Notes: a model not told the origin generated them from the letters alone. A DNA stretch of 64,000 nt from Idiomarina loihiensis (GCF_024584785.1 NZ_CP074112.1:2170001-2234000), one strand, 5' to 3'; positions 52,125-61,940 are shown, numbered from the stretch's first letter. Numbers and translations: made by a program.

Positions 52125-55100
52125 ATGTTTCAGCGCATTATTCAGTTTGCTGTCGCTAATCGCCTGTTATTGGTATTGGCTTTATTCAGCATCAGCATTG
52201 CGTCATTTTTTGTTATTCCCAAACTTAATCTGGATGCCTTCCCCGATGTTACCAACGTTCAGGTAACGGTAAATACGGAGGCCCCCGGGTTAGCAGCGAC
52301 CGAAGTCGAGCAGTTGATTACCTATCCGATAGAGTCGGTGATGTATGCCCTGCCCGACGTCAAAGAAGTTCGGTCAATCTCAAAAACAGGTTTATCGGGC
52401 ATTACGGTAGTATTTGACGAGAGTGTCGATATCTACTTTGCCCGGCAACTGGTGTTTGAACGACTGCAGGCGGCAAAGGAATTAATACCCGAAGGCGTAG
52501 GTACACCCGAAATGGGTCCTAACTCTTCCGGCCTCGGCCAGGTTTATCAGTATCTGCTACTTGCCGAACCGGGCTCCGGTGTCAGCAGTATGGAGCTACG
52601 CAGTCTAAACGACTATGTGGTTAAACTGCTATTGATGCCCGTTGAGGGAATTACCGAAGTCTTGTCCTTTGGCGGCGAAGTTAAACAGTATCAGGTTAAT
52701 CTTAACCCCGCTAAGCTGTTGTCTTACGACCTTACCCAGCAAGACGTCATGAGCGCGGTCAACAAGAATAACGGTAACGTTGGTGGTTGGTATATGCCCC
52801 GCGGTCAGGAGCAGTTGGTTATTCGCGGCACCGGCTGGCTGGATAGCGGTAAAAAAGGCCTGCAACAAATACGACAAATACCGCTCAAAACAGTTGACGG
52901 CGTTTCCGTAACACTGGGCCAGGTTGCCGAAGTCGAAATCGGCAGTGAAATTCGCCAGGGGGCGGTCTCAATGTCGCGTAAAGTCGACAGCGAGGTCAAC
53001 CAGCTGGGCGAAGTGGTGTCGGGTATTGTGCTCAAACGCATGGGCTCGAATACCAAAGCCACCATCGACGGTATTAAAAAGCGCATTCCGCTTATTCAGC
53101 AAGCATTACCCGAGGGTGTCACCTTTGAGCCGTATTATGATCAGGCCGACTTAATACAAAAAGCCGTATCTACGGTCGCGTATTCACTGCTCATTGCCTT
53201 TGTGTTTATTATCGCAGTATTAGCACTGTTTTTGCTCAACATACGCGCTACTTTTTTAGTGTTACTGTCCATTCCCGTTTCTATCGCCATTGCCCTAATG
53301 GTAATGTCCGCGATGGGCATGTCGGCTAACCTGATGTCGCTGGGCGGGATAGCTGTTGCCATTGGTATGCTGGTCGACGGCTCCGTGGTGATGGTTGAAA
53401 ACATCTTTAAGCACTTAAGTCGTCCGGATAGTGAACATCATGGCGACGCCGAGCAACGCACAGAGCACCGCGACCCGGATCCTCAGGCAGCCAAACTCGA
53501 CAGTCATGGTATCAAGCTGCGAGTTAAGGAAGCGGCTAACGAAGTGGCTCGACCGGTATTCTTTGCCGCCATGATCATCTTGGTGGTCTTTATGCCACTG
53601 TTTAGTTTTCAGGGTGTTGAAGCTAAATTATTTGAACCCATGGCTATCAGCATTATGTTGGCCATTATCTCCGCGGTTTTTGTGGCCATTATGGTTGTCC
53701 CGGCATTAGCCAGTTACTTTTTCAGTCGGGGTATTAAGCCTCGTGAAAATAAACTGCTTAAACCACTAGATAATGGTTATAAAAGACTATTGTCGGTCGC
53801 TTTACGCAGTAAAAAGGCCGTTATTACCCTGGCCGGTTTGCTGTTTGTCGGCGCTTTGGTGTTAGTGCCTCGTCTCGGCACGGAGTTCGCTCCCGAACTG
53901 GAAGAAGGCACGATTAATATTCGCGTGACATTAGCCCCCTCCTCTAACCTTGAAACGGCCTTAGAGGTGGCTCCGAAGCTTGAAAAAATCCTGATGTCGT
54001 TCCCGGAAACCACCTACGCACTCAGCCGCATTGGACGAGCCGAAGTGGGCGGTGATCCAGAGCCTATCAGCAACATCGAGATATATGTGGGCCTTAAGCC
54101 GCAATCCGAATGGACAACGGCATCCGATCGCTACGCCTTACAAGAAAAAATGGAGGCAAAACTCGATGCTCACCCAGGCTTGTTGTTTAATTTTTCACAA
54201 CCTATCGCAACACGGGTTGATGAACTGCTCTCAGGTGTAAAATCGCAGCTAGCCATCAAACTATTTGGACCCGAGCTTGACGTGTTGGCCCGTAAAGGCC
54301 AGGAAATAGAAAGTGCCGTCAAGCAAGTTGACGGGGCGGTTGCAGTAGCGATGGAGCAAATAAAAGGTGAATCACAACTCGTGGTTTCGCCGAAACGCCA
54401 ACAACTCTCACGCTACGGCTTAAATGTCTCCGATGTACTGAGCGTTGTCGACAATGGCTTGGGTGGCGCTTCGGCAGGCCAGATCATTCGCGGTAATGAG
54501 CGCTATGATATTTACGTGCGGTTGGCCAAGCAATTCCGCGATACGCCGGAGTCTATTCGCTCGTTACGCTTGTTAACTCCCTCAGGGGCCTGGGTAACCT
54601 TAGGCGAAGTCGCCAGCGTTGCAATTGAATCAGGACCACCGCAAATCCGTCGTGATGATGTACAGCGTCGCGTTGTGATTCAATCGAACGTTCAGGGTCG
54701 TGACATGGGTAGCGTGGTTGCCGATATTCGGAAGGCGATTGACGAGAAGGTGGATTTACCAACCGGTTACTCAGTCGACATTGGTGGCCAGTTCGAAAGT
54801 CAACAAAGAGCACAGAAGCGCTTGTCCATTGTCGTTCCCATATCGTTGGCACTCATCGCCCTGCTGCTTTATTTTGCTTTCGGCACCATGGGTCAAGCCA
54901 TGCTGATTTTGGTGAATGTACCGTTAGCAGTCATCGGTGGTATTGTGGCACTCTATGTGTCAGGACAGTACTTATCGGTGCCCAGCGCGGTTGGTTTTAT
55001 CACGCTTTTTGGTGTGGCGGTACTAAACGGTGTGGTTCTGGTCGAAAGTATAAACCAGAGAATAACCGATGGGCATGCGGTTAATGATGCCGTGTTTGAT

Positions 55101-55322
55101 GGCGCATGGTCGCGACTCCGTCCGGTATTGATGACAGCTATAACCTCAGCGTTAGGGCTCATCCCGATGCTGTTTGCAACCGGTGCAGGGGCTGAAATCC
55201 AACGCCCACTGGCTACCGTCATTGTCGGTGGTTTGGTATCAGCCACTCTGCTGACACTGGTTATCTTACCCGTGCTCTATCCTTGGTTTTCGAAACAAAA
55301 GGTTAATGATTTGAGTCGTTAG
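52125..55322 (+). CDS. CzcA/CusA-family heavy-metal efflux RND transporter
   Basis: 1065 residues with the RND layout: TM1, periplasmic domain, TM2-7, a second periplasmic domain, and TM8-12. It contains NLDAFPDVTNVQVTVNTEAPG, proton-relay region AIGMLVDGSVVMVENIF (Asp and Glu as in HME-RND), and GTEFAPELEEGTINIRVTLAP. A loop after TM4 is rich in His/Asp (SEHHGDAEQRTEHRD). It pumps divalent metal from periplasm or cytosol; which metal cannot be settled from sequence. Confidence 0.93.
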   Translation: MFQRIIQFAVANRLLLVLALFSISIASFFVIPKLNLDAFPDVTNVQVTVNTEAPGLAATEVEQLITYPIESVMYALPDVKEVRSISKTGLSGITVVFDESVDIYFARQLVFERLQAAKELIPEGVGTPEMGPNSSGLGQVYQYLLLAEPGSGVSSMELRSLNDYVVKLLLMPVEGITEVLSFGGEVKQYQVNLNPAKLLSYDLTQQDVMSAVNKNNGNVGGWYMPRGQEQLVIRGTGWLDSGKKGLQQIRQIPLKTVDGVSVTLGQVAEVEIGSEIRQGAVSMSRKVDSEVNQLGEVVSGIVLKRMGSNTKATIDGIKKRIPLIQQALPEGVTFEPYYDQADLIQKAVSTVAYSLLIAFVFIIAVLALFLLNIRATFLVLLSIPVSIAIALMVMSAMGMSANLMSLGGIAVAIGMLVDGSVVMVENIFKHLSRPDSEHHGDAEQRTEHRDPDPQAAKLDSHGIKLRVKEAANEVARPVFFAAMIILVVFMPLFSFQGVEAKLFEPMAISIMLAIISAVFVAIMVVPALASYFFSRGIKPRENKLLKPLDNGYKRLLSVALRSKKAVITLAGLLFVGALVLVPRLGTEFAPELEEGTINIRVTLAPSSNLETALEVAPKLEKILMSFPETTYALSRIGRAEVGGDPEPISNIEIYVGLKPQSEWTTASDRYALQEKMEAKLDAHPGLLFNFSQPIATRVDELLSGVKSQLAIKLFGPELDVLARKGQEIESAVKQVDGAVAVAMEQIKGESQLVVSPKRQQLSRYGLNVSDVLSVVDNGLGGASAGQIIRGNERYDIYVRLAKQFRDTPESIRSLRLLTPSGAWVTLGEVASVAIESGPPQIRRDDVQRRVVIQSNVQGRDMGSVVADIRKAIDEKVDLPTGYSVDIGGQFESQQRAQKRLSIVVPISLALIALLLYFAFGTMGQAMLILVNVPLAVIGGIVALYVSGQYLSVPSAVGFITLFGVAVLNGVVLVESINQRITDGHAVNDAVFDGAWSRLRPVLMTAITSALGLIPMLFATGAGAEIQRPLATVIVGGLVSATLLTLVILPVLYPWFSKQKVNDLSR

Positions 55323-55338
55323 GGTTCAATAGCACTTA

Positions 55339-55362
55339 AAGGGGCGGTTATTGCCGCCCCTT
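55339..55362 (+). terminator. Hairpin between efflux operon and CDF gene
   Basis: Arms AAGGGGCGG/CCGCCCCTT with a 6-base loop, 17 bp after the RND gene stop. Followed only by TTCT, so a weak terminator or attenuator that may lower expression of the CDF gene. Confidence 0.55.
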
Positions 55363-55384
55363 CTACTACAAAAAGGAACGTATT

Positions 55385-56272
55385 ATGGGGCATCACCATA
55401 ACCATGATCACTCAAAGGACATGCCGTCCAAACGCCTGGGGTGGGCATTTGTTCTTAACTTTGTTTTCACAATTATCGAGTTTATTGGTGGCTTTCTTAC
55501 CAACAGTACCGCCATTTTAGCCGATGCCGTTCATGATCTTGGCGATAGCTTGTCGTTAGGTCTCGCTTGGATACTAAATAAACTTGGCAAAAAACAGGCT
55601 AACCAACACTTTACCTACGGTTATAAAAGACTGAATCTTGCCGGTGCATTTATTAATGCCGTTGTGTTAATCGCAGGCTCTGCCTGGGTACTTGTGGAAG
55701 CAATTCCCAGACTCTGGAACCCTCAGATGCCCGTCGCTGATGGCATGATTGCTTTAGCCGTCGTTGGCATTACAGTTAATGGATTTGCTGCTTACAAATT
55801 GTCAGAGGGCAAAACGTTAAACGAACGCGTTATTAACTGGCACTTGCTGGAGGATGTTTTCGGCTGGGTTGCTGTACTTATCGTTGGTATTGTTTTGCTG
55901 TTCGTAGACTGGCCGATTCTCGACCCTATATTGTCGATTGGCTTTACTCTATTTATTTTAGTGAATGTACTACGCAACCTGTGGGCAACACTGAAACTCT
56001 TCATACAGGCCACGCCAGACAAAAAAACCTACAAACAAGTCGCGGACGCTTTACTGGAGCTACCTCATGTCGCTGACCTACACCATCTGCATTTTTGGTC
56101 ACTAGATGGCGAGGAGCATGTATTAACCGTTCATTTGGTGTTATCTAAAAACCTTGATATTGAGGCCCGTAGCGATTTAAAACAGCGCATCGATGACGTC
56201 CTTGCGCCCTATGCTTTAAGCCATACAACGGTAGAACTAGAAGATCCTGATGAAGCCTGTAGGGACAACTGA
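55385..56272 (+). CDS. CDF-family cation exporter (CzcD/ZitB-like)
   Basis: 295 residues, six transmembrane helices, His-rich N terminus ([12 protein letters not shown]). Metal site A residues are seen in [15 protein letters not shown] (HxxxD) and [12 protein letters not shown]; a cytosolic domain ends with [20 protein letters not shown] and [11 protein letters not shown]. It exports Zn2+ or similar ions from the cytosol to the periplasm, complementing the RND pump. AAAAAGGAACG precedes the ATG. Confidence 0.92.
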   Translation: MGHHHNHDHSKDMPSKRLGWAFVLNFVFTIIEFIGGFLTNSTAILADAVHDLGDSLSLGLAWILNKLGKKQANQHFTYGYKRLNLAGAFINAVVLIAGSAWVLVEAIPRLWNPQMPVADGMIALAVVGITVNGFAAYKLSEGKTLNERVINWHLLEDVFGWVAVLIVGIVLLFVDWPILDPILSIGFTLFILVNVLRNLWATLKLFIQATPDKKTYKQVADALLELPHVADLHHLHFWSLDGEEHVLTVHLVLSKNLDIEARSDLKQRIDDVLAPYALSHTTVELEDPDEACRDN

Positions 56273-56274
56273 TA

Positions 56275-56606
56275 ATGAGTGCATTATTTTTAATGAAAAC
56301 ACTGGGCTTATTTATTGCCACCGCAATTGCTGAAATTATCGGATGCTATTTACCCTACCTATGGCTCAAAGAGGGCCATTCGGTTTGGTTGCTCATTCCG
56401 GCGGCAGTGAGCTTAGCCTTATTTGCTTACTTATTAACACTTCATCCAGCGGAAAGCGGGTGGGTCTACGCAGCTTATGGTGGTATTTACGTGTTAACTG
56501 CCATAAGCTGCGAATTATCGATAAATCGCCTTTATCCAGCTTCGACTTGATTGGGGCGGCGTTTGTGCTAACCGGTATGGGGATTCTTGTGTATGGCTGG
56601 CGTTAG
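56275..56606 (+). pseudogene. ynfA: YnfA (UPF0060) membrane protein, frameshifted
   Basis: The 5' part ([26 protein letters not shown]... [13 protein letters not shown]) and the 3' part in another frame ([32 protein letters not shown]) together make a full YnfA of about 110 residues. One base is missing around 56503-56508 (ATAAGCTG where a Trp codon before Leu is expected). YnfA is an SMR-like four-helix membrane protein. It starts 2 bp after the CDF stop. Could also be a sequencing error. Confidence 0.8.
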
Positions 56607-56657
56607 CTATAAAGCAATTCAGTTAAAGAACTACGCTCAAAAGTTTTACTACACAGA

Positions 56658-57101
56658 CTAACGCACCTTATGTTTGTCCGTGGTAGCGTCCTCAACCCCG
56701 TCATTAAGCGACGCCATCAGTGGACAATAGACATCTCCGTGTCCGGAGCTGCATTTTTGCACCAGCTCATTCAACGCTCGTTCAACTTGCTGTAAGCGCG
56801 ATATCTTTCGACGAACACTGGTGAGCTTTTGCTCTCCAAGCTCCCGTGCTTCATCGCAATGAGCGCCATCTTGCAGAGTTAATAGCTCACCAATTTCATC
56901 CAGACTAAATCCGAGCCATTGAGACGCGCGAATAAAATGAAGCCGAGCAAGCGCTTGTTCGTCGTAATGTCGGATCCCCCCATACGGCTTCTCCGGCTCG
57001 CTCATTAGCCCTCGGCGCTGATAATAGCGCACCGTTTCCACGCCCACGCCGGCTGTTTTGGCCAGCGTGCCAATTGTCATTACGTTGCGTTTTTTTAACA
57101 T
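56658..57101 (-). CDS. merR: MerR, mercury-responsive transcriptional regulator
   Basis: 147 residues. N-terminal MerR-type winged HTH (MTIGTLAKTAGVGVETVRYYQRRGLM), dimerisation helix, and Hg-binding cysteines at 82 (GAHCDEA), 117 (QKCSSG) and 126 (VYCPLMASL), exactly the MerR positions when translation starts at 57101. An earlier in-frame start (57143) would lie within the operator. No merT, merP or merA is present nearby: an IS3-like element begins 55 bp upstream of the start. It is convergent with ynfA. Confidence 0.88.
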   Translation of the reverse strand: MLKKRNVMTIGTLAKTAGVGVETVRYYQRRGLMSEPEKPYGGIRHYDEQALARLHFIRASQWLGFSLDEIGELLTLQDGAHCDEARELGEQKLTSVRRKISRLQQVERALNELVQKCSSGHGDVYCPLMASLNDGVEDATTDKHKVR

Positions 57102-57106
57102 AGCTA

Positions 57107-57137
57107 TTGCTTCCGTAGTGAGGTACGGGTCTAAGAT
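57107..57137 (+). promoter_or_regulatory. MerR-type operator/promoter (PmerT) directed into the IS element
   Basis: -35 TTGCTT (57107) and -10 TAAGAT (57132) with the over-long 19-bp spacer typical of MerR-activated promoters. The spacer holds the dyad CCGTA-GTGAGG-TACGG (57113-57128), matching the mer operator. It fires to the right, away from merR, where mer structural genes normally lie, but the IS left end starts at 57156. Confidence 0.8.
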
Positions 57138-57218
57138 TAACACATTAAAGCAAAATGATCCGTACCAGTACTTTTGGACACCGAGCTAAGTGAGTAAAAT
57201 CACTTAACGAGGTGAATC

Positions 57219-57503
57219 ATGAAAGCAAATAAAACACGCAAAGTCCACACACAAGAATTTAAAGCAGAAGCCCTGAAATTAGCTGAAAGAATAGGCGTTG
57301 CAGCGGCGGCTAGAGAACTGAAAGTCTACGAATCCCAGCTGTACAGTTGGCGGACTGCGGCGCAAAAAAAATCTAGCACGAGCGCCAGAGAAGCAGAGCA
57401 AGCCGCTGAAATTACTCGATTAAAACGTCAATTAGCTGAACAGGCAGAGGAACTAGCCATATTAAAAAAGGCGGCTACCTACTTCGCGAAGAACCAAAAA
57501 TAG
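57219..57503 (+). CDS. IS3-family OrfA
   Basis: 94 residues: HTH (FKAEALKLAERIGVAAAARE) plus leucine-zipper (EITRLKRQLAEQAEELAILKK). AACGAGGTGAATC precedes the ATG. Near its 3' end AAAAAAG allows a -1 shift into the orfB frame, which is open from that point (KKGGYLLREEPKIARFEF), giving the OrfAB transposase. Confidence 0.92.
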   Translation: MKANKTRKVHTQEFKAEALKLAERIGVAAAARELKVYESQLYSWRTAAQKKSSTSAREAEQAAEITRLKRQLAEQAEELAILKKAATYFAKNQK

Positions 57504-57553
57504 CCAGATTTGAGTTTATTCTTGAGCACCAGCATCAATTCAGCTTAAAGCGG

Positions 57554-58369
57554 ATGGTGAACGTGCTCAACGTATCGCGTAGTGGGTATTATGCCTGGCG
57601 GAAACATGGTCAGACAGTCAATCCTCGAGAGCAGCGTCAAATTGAGCGAGACGAGGCGATTAAGCAGGCATTTATTGACTCGAAAGAGCGCAGCGGCGCT
57701 CGGCGTATCCAAGTGGATTTGGCAGAGCTCGACATGACACCCGACATCAAAACTATTCGCAATAGTATGATACGCCAGGACCTTGTACCTAAGGCTGCAC
57801 GTAAATTTAAGGTCACCACGGACAGTAAGCACAATCAGCCTGTGGCGCCAAACTTGCTGGAGCAAGATTTTACAGCAAGTACTCCGAATCAAAAGTGGGT
57901 TGGCGATATCACGTATTTATTCACTGGTGAGGGCTGGCTGTACCTAGCGGTAATCATCGATTTATATTCACGCTCGGTTGTTGGCTGGTCGATGAGTAAC
58001 CGAATGACCGCAACGTTGGTGTGTGATGGTCTGAAAATGGCTTTATCTCGCAGAGGCTTTCCCGAAGGGATCATTGTTCACAGCGACCGAGGTAGTCAAT
58101 ATTGTTCAAACGATTATCGAGATTTAATTAAAAAACATAGACTTACTCAGAGTATGAGCCGAAAAGGAAATTGTTGGGATAATGCCTGTGCCGAAAGCTT
58201 CTTTCACTCATTAAAGGTCGAAGCCTTGCAGGACGAGCCCATCATGGATCGAGAAAATATGCGCCGAGCAGTCTTTGAGTACATCGAAGTTGATTACAAC
58301 AAGACAAGAAGGCATAGTGCTATTGGCTATCTCAGCCCAGAGAACTTTGAATTAAAAAATAGTGCTTAG
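57554..58369 (+). CDS. IS3-family OrfB, DDE transposase
   Basis: 271 residues from the ATG, or longer as the OrfAB fusion. HTH_21-like N terminus (NVSRSGYYAWRKHG) and integrase core with DDE residues in WVGDITYLF, IIVHSDRGSQY and CWDNACAESFFHSLKVE. Intact, so this copy could mobilise itself and supply transposase to the mutated copy 1. Confidence 0.93.
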   Translation: MVNVLNVSRSGYYAWRKHGQTVNPREQRQIERDEAIKQAFIDSKERSGARRIQVDLAELDMTPDIKTIRNSMIRQDLVPKAARKFKVTTDSKHNQPVAPNLLEQDFTASTPNQKWVGDITYLFTGEGWLYLAVIIDLYSRSVVGWSMSNRMTATLVCDGLKMALSRRGFPEGIIVHSDRGSQYCSNDYRDLIKKHRLTQSMSRKGNCWDNACAESFFHSLKVEALQDEPIMDRENMRRAVFEYIEVDYNKTRRHSAIGYLSPENFELKNSA

Positions 58370-58463
58370 CAAAGTGTCCACTTTTAGTGGTACGGATCAC
58401 TTTTTGAGGGGGCACTAATGTTGATGCTATTTAGTAAGGAAGTAAATAGCAAGCTGAAGTAAA

Positions 58464-58604
58464 TTAATCACTCTTGGATATGAGCTCGATGATCCAAGGT
58501 AGTAGCCATTCGATATCATCACTACGGTCAACTTTTGGCCACGGCGCGAGCAGGTTCATCAAGTAGTCAACTGGCTGTAGATTATAGCCATGAGCGCTCC
58601 AAAC
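58464..58604 (-). pseudogene. Transposase C-terminal scrap, IS66-like
   Basis: About 46 codons ending at a TAA (58464-58466), reading AHGYNLQPVDYLMNLLAP then DIEWLLPWIIELISKSD. The YL...LL...LLPW pattern resembles the C-terminal tail of IS66-type TnpC. No upstream part of the gene is found; the remainder was probably lost. Family assignment is tentative. Confidence 0.4.
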
Positions 58605-58736
58605 AAGTTACAAAACACTGCCAGTCAAAGTCTAGTTTTGCAGCACAGTGTTAGGTGTAACGCTCTTGGTAGTAACAAGCGCTTGCTTTGACTTCGCCTC
58701 GCTGGTTCAAAATTACAGTAATAATAGTTCTAATGG

Positions 58737-58762
58737 GCGAGGCGGATTGTTTTCCGCCTCGC
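58737..58762. terminator. Strong inverted repeat at 3' end of the RHS remnant
   Basis: Arms GCGAGGCGGA and TCCGCCTCGC with loop TTGTTT, about 50 bp past the RHS stop. A further CGCCTCGC lies at about 58695. No long T-run, but the stem is stable; likely transcription end of the minus-strand gene. Confidence 0.55.
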
Positions 58763-58811
58763 TTCTAATTGCTAGCTCATAAAGATAAATTTACTCTTCC
58801 GGTCTGGTAAC

Positions 58812-60873
58812 CTAAAATCCTCGAGGGTTACCGGCATGCGCAGGTGCCGTAATCATATGATTGACGAAGTCCCTGACGCTAAGCTCAGTACCACACCTAC
58901 AAGGGCTTTCCCCTTGCGCAAGCATTATAGGCCCAGTAACAATCATTTCGCCAGCCCCGGTTGGGTTATCAGATGTACATATTTTATCGTAAAAGCCTCT
59001 CTCGCTGTTCGCTGTTGGACAAACACAAGGAGCTGGGGCTTTCTTCATCGTAGCGAATGCATAAAGCGCCTCCCCCATTGCCATAATTTGGTCATGTCGA
59101 TAACCGAGATCACGAAGTTCGCGGTATTGCTGATTATTTGGATTTATCGTTCTAACTACTCTTTGACGGGTTCCATCAGGATCAATCTGTATAATCGGAT
59201 CGCTTTCAACATAAACATACGTATTCATCCCGCCGCTCAACCCAATCGGATCTGACTGAATATAGCGCCCCGTGCTTGGGTCGTAATCACGATGCCAGTT
59301 CTGCCATGTGCCGCTCTCGCTGTCCCAGTACTGACCTGGGAAGCCGATATTCAGTGCACCAATGCTAGAGCTCACAATACTGCGGTCAAAGCTTTGCAAA
59401 TCGGCCTCCCAAACTACCGCTTTCGTGTCATCGGTCACTTTGTGCGGGCGACCTAAGTGGTCGTTGTGCACAAAGTACAATTCATCATTATAAACAAGCG
59501 CAACCAACTCGCCTTCAAGCCAAATATAGCTTTTCACATGTGGCCCGTTCTTGGTTTCGCTCAGTAGTTCGCCGCTCTGGCCATACAAAAAGTGCCAGTC
59601 GGTCGTGGTTGAGCTCTTCGCGACCCGTTGCCCGTTAGTGTCATACCAGTTTTCGTAGTAAAACCCTGATGAGCGTGTCAGCCGGCGTACGCGATTATCA
59701 CCGCCATAGGTCCAAGTGTGGGTCTCTTTTTGCAGCTGATTACCTGCATTGTCATAACTCCATATCGATGCATAGCTACCACTGGCTCCGACACGGTGCC
59801 CGGTCAGTTGGTTGCTGTCGGCATCGACTCTATAGTACTCATTGTTAAATCGTGTGCGATTGCCGTTGGCATCGTAATTGTAGACTTCTAGCGAGTTGCC
59901 ATTGCGCTTACGCTGCGTCAAGCGCGAACGATTATCGTAGGTAAAACTCTCGAGCTCTGAGCCTAACACATCTTCAATGCTGACGATGTTGCCAGCGCTG
60001 TTATACGCCAACTTAGCTTGTGAGATGTAAGGCGCTTGAAAGTAAAAGTTCTGATATTCAGTGGTCAATGGCGCCCAACCGCCGCCCACGTAGGATGACT
60101 TCAACTCATAACCGCTCGTATACTGCCGAAACGCGCTCAGGTCATTACCATAGGTGCCGTAACGCAACGGTCCAAAGGCTTCATGATTGAGCATCGTCAT
60201 TACCGGCTCTCGGACGCCGTTTATCGTCACATAAACCGCTGACGGGCGCCCTTATTTCACAACCATACCGTCATATTCGTAGTCCACCAAGATACCCGAT
60301 GGATAGCTGATTTCAATCACACGTCCTTCATCATCGTACACCCATTGTGTGGTATAGCTAGCACCTAAAATGCTTCGCGTCATGCTCGCCAGTTGACCTG
60401 CTGCGGTATAGTCATAGTCTGTGGAGCCCGCGCGGTCGGTGGTACGACACAGCTTACCCACGCCATAGCTACAGTTATCGTAGCTGAATGTTTCGTTGAC
60501 ATCGCCAGAGCTGCGTTGCGTCACACGCCCGATACCATCATAACTGAGTGTGGTACTCGTCCCGTTCATCCTGGTTTTCTGAAGATGGCGTATCACCAGC
60601 GCCTCCCCCCGAACCACCGCCACCACCACCGAGCTGATAATCCTGGTCGCCGCCTATACCCGGCCATCCGCCATCTAGATTTGCCATGTCATAACATGCT
60701 TGTCATGCAACAAGAACAGTTTCGTACCTTGGCGTGCCATTTGGGAGTGTTCCGTTCGGCCTCGATACCTCTGTATATGTGGTCCAACAGATTTCCTGAG
60801 AAGCCTGCGCATGTAATGTGAAAGGAGTGATGAAAATACTGAAAGCTATTAGGCTTCGAATCGCTAGTTTCAT
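58812..60873 (-). pseudogene. RHS/YD-repeat protein, decayed
   Basis: Secreted RHS-type gene in pieces. The 5' end (60873) encodes a signal peptide (MKLAIRSLIAFSIFITPFTLHA). A Gly-rich linker then follows in a different frame. YD repeats (LSYDGIGRVTQRSSGD, YDYTAAGQLASMTR) run until an in-frame TAA at 60252-60254. The longest part (58812-60230) has more YD repeats, the core DYDPSTGRYIQSDPIGL and a Cys-rich variable C terminus. At least two frameshifts and one stop separate the parts. RHS C termini are often toxins; no toxin fold is recognised here. Confidence 0.75.
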
Positions 60874-60999
60874 GAGGCAACGTCCATGCAAGTTAACATA
60901 AAGTAACTCGACCGTATCACAATTGAAACAACATACCAACATTTTGGTATTCGATTATTCTCGGTGTTGCATGAACGTCAGTGTGCATGCTGATAAACA

Positions 61000-61270
61000 T
61001 GGAATTTTTTCCACCTCAAAACTCAGGTTTTAGGTCGATGATTGAGATTTTTTGTCGCAAGGCAGAGGTCAAAAATCGTCGGTTTTGGGGATGGTGCTCT
61101 GTGACCAATTTTGTTGTTAAATGGTCTCAAAAGGACGAGTATTTTTTAGAAAGGGAAGGCAGCAACACCGTTTAAGCCCATACCACGCCTAGCTTTAACG
61201 ATTTACCACCGAACCCGTGACCGCCCTCCGGAGGCAGAGGTCACAGGTTCGACTCCTGTCGGGTGCGCCA
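61000..61270 (+). repeat. Conserved right-end segment B of island 2 (about 270 bp)
   Basis: Homologous to 47892-48160, with the last 86 bp (from 61185) identical except one base. It begins TGGAATTTTTTCCA and ends in att copy 3. Conservation in two islands with unrelated cargo marks it as part of the element backbone rather than cargo. Confidence 0.85.
61223..61270 (+). repeat. att copy 3: tRNA-Arg 3' half, right border of island 2
   Basis: 48 bp identical to the tRNA-Arg 3' end; the next base upstream differs (CCGCCC versus CTGCCC). No 5' tRNA half is present. Confidence 0.9.
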
Positions 61271-61299
61271 TATCTGCAGGAGCTTCACGGTTTGTGAAC

Positions 61300-61338
61300 A
61301 CTAACACAAAAATTTTTGTGCCAAATCTGTGCCAAATT
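61300..61338 (+). repeat. Left-end signature of a presumed third island
   Basis: ACTAAC at 61300 (30 bases after CCA), then TGTGCCAAATC and TGTGCCAAATT at 61317 and 61328. Its match to the signatures after copies 1 and 2 implies that another element, not chromosomal flank, starts here. Confidence 0.6.
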
Positions 61339-61530
61339 TATTCCTGCTTATAATATTGTCGCCCTTCAGCGCCGCTGATGCAGGCGATTTCCAGCCACTT
61401 TTTACTTTTGTTGAGACCAGTATTTAAGTGTAATAAGTCCAACACACCTTTCTAAGACGGTTGAATTCGATAAAAGAGAAAAAGCCGGTGATTGAGCCCA
61501 TGAGATACATGTGGTAGCCTCTTTCTTATT

Positions 61531-61887
61531 TTGAAATGGTTTTTTCATCTGCAGGTTGTTCGTTTGCCAAAAATTATTTGGTCGTTGATCGTAGTCATTT
61601 TACTTCACAGTTTTTTTACCTGTGCGGTTGCCGCTGGGCATGTGGAGGATAGTAATCACACTTTCGATTATGCCTATCAACATCATACGCACAATGATCA
61701 CGAGACGAAGTCACCCGACAACCTCGATCCAAACCACGAACATCAATTTCACGCACACATAAGCTGTATCACTGGTTATTCAATCTGTGCTGCGGCAACA
61801 CCATGTCCGAATCTTGCAATCCCACATCGATTACTTCCTTTCGATAGTAACGACCATCAACCACCAACCCCACCACCAAATGCCTAA
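61531..61887 (+). CDS. Small His-rich exported protein heading metal-efflux operon 2
   Basis: About 118 residues: a hydrophobic leader (IIWSLIVVILLHSFFTCAVAAG) and a His-rich mature part (YQHHTHNDHETK, NHEHQFHAHIS) with three later cysteines (SCITGYSIC, TPCPN) and a Pro-rich tail. Start uncertain (TTG at 61531; other TTG codons follow). Same place and character as the gene at 49296, although sequence similarity is low. A periplasmic metal-binding role is inferred. Confidence 0.6.
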   Translation: MKWFFHLQVVRLPKIIWSLIVVILLHSFFTCAVAAGHVEDSNHTFDYAYQHHTHNDHETKSPDNLDPNHEHQFHAHISCITGYSICAAATPCPNLAIPHRLLPFDSNDHQPPTPPPNA

Positions 61888-61940
61888 ACTTCACGTCTAA
61901 AATTTGTGCATTAGCACGCCATTTTACTGTGGAGATAATC

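Larger units (their letters stand above)
57156..58399 (+). mobile_element. IS3-family insertion sequence, copy 2 (1244 bp, apparently intact)
   Basis: Terminal inverted repeats begin TGATCCGTACCA at both ends. orfA and orfB are both open, with an A6G slippage heptamer (57464-57470) for -1 frameshifting. It is nearly identical to the inactive copy at 31853-33095. Flanks (AAAA left, CTTT right) show no target duplication, suggesting that a deletion accompanied or followed insertion. Confidence 0.9.
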
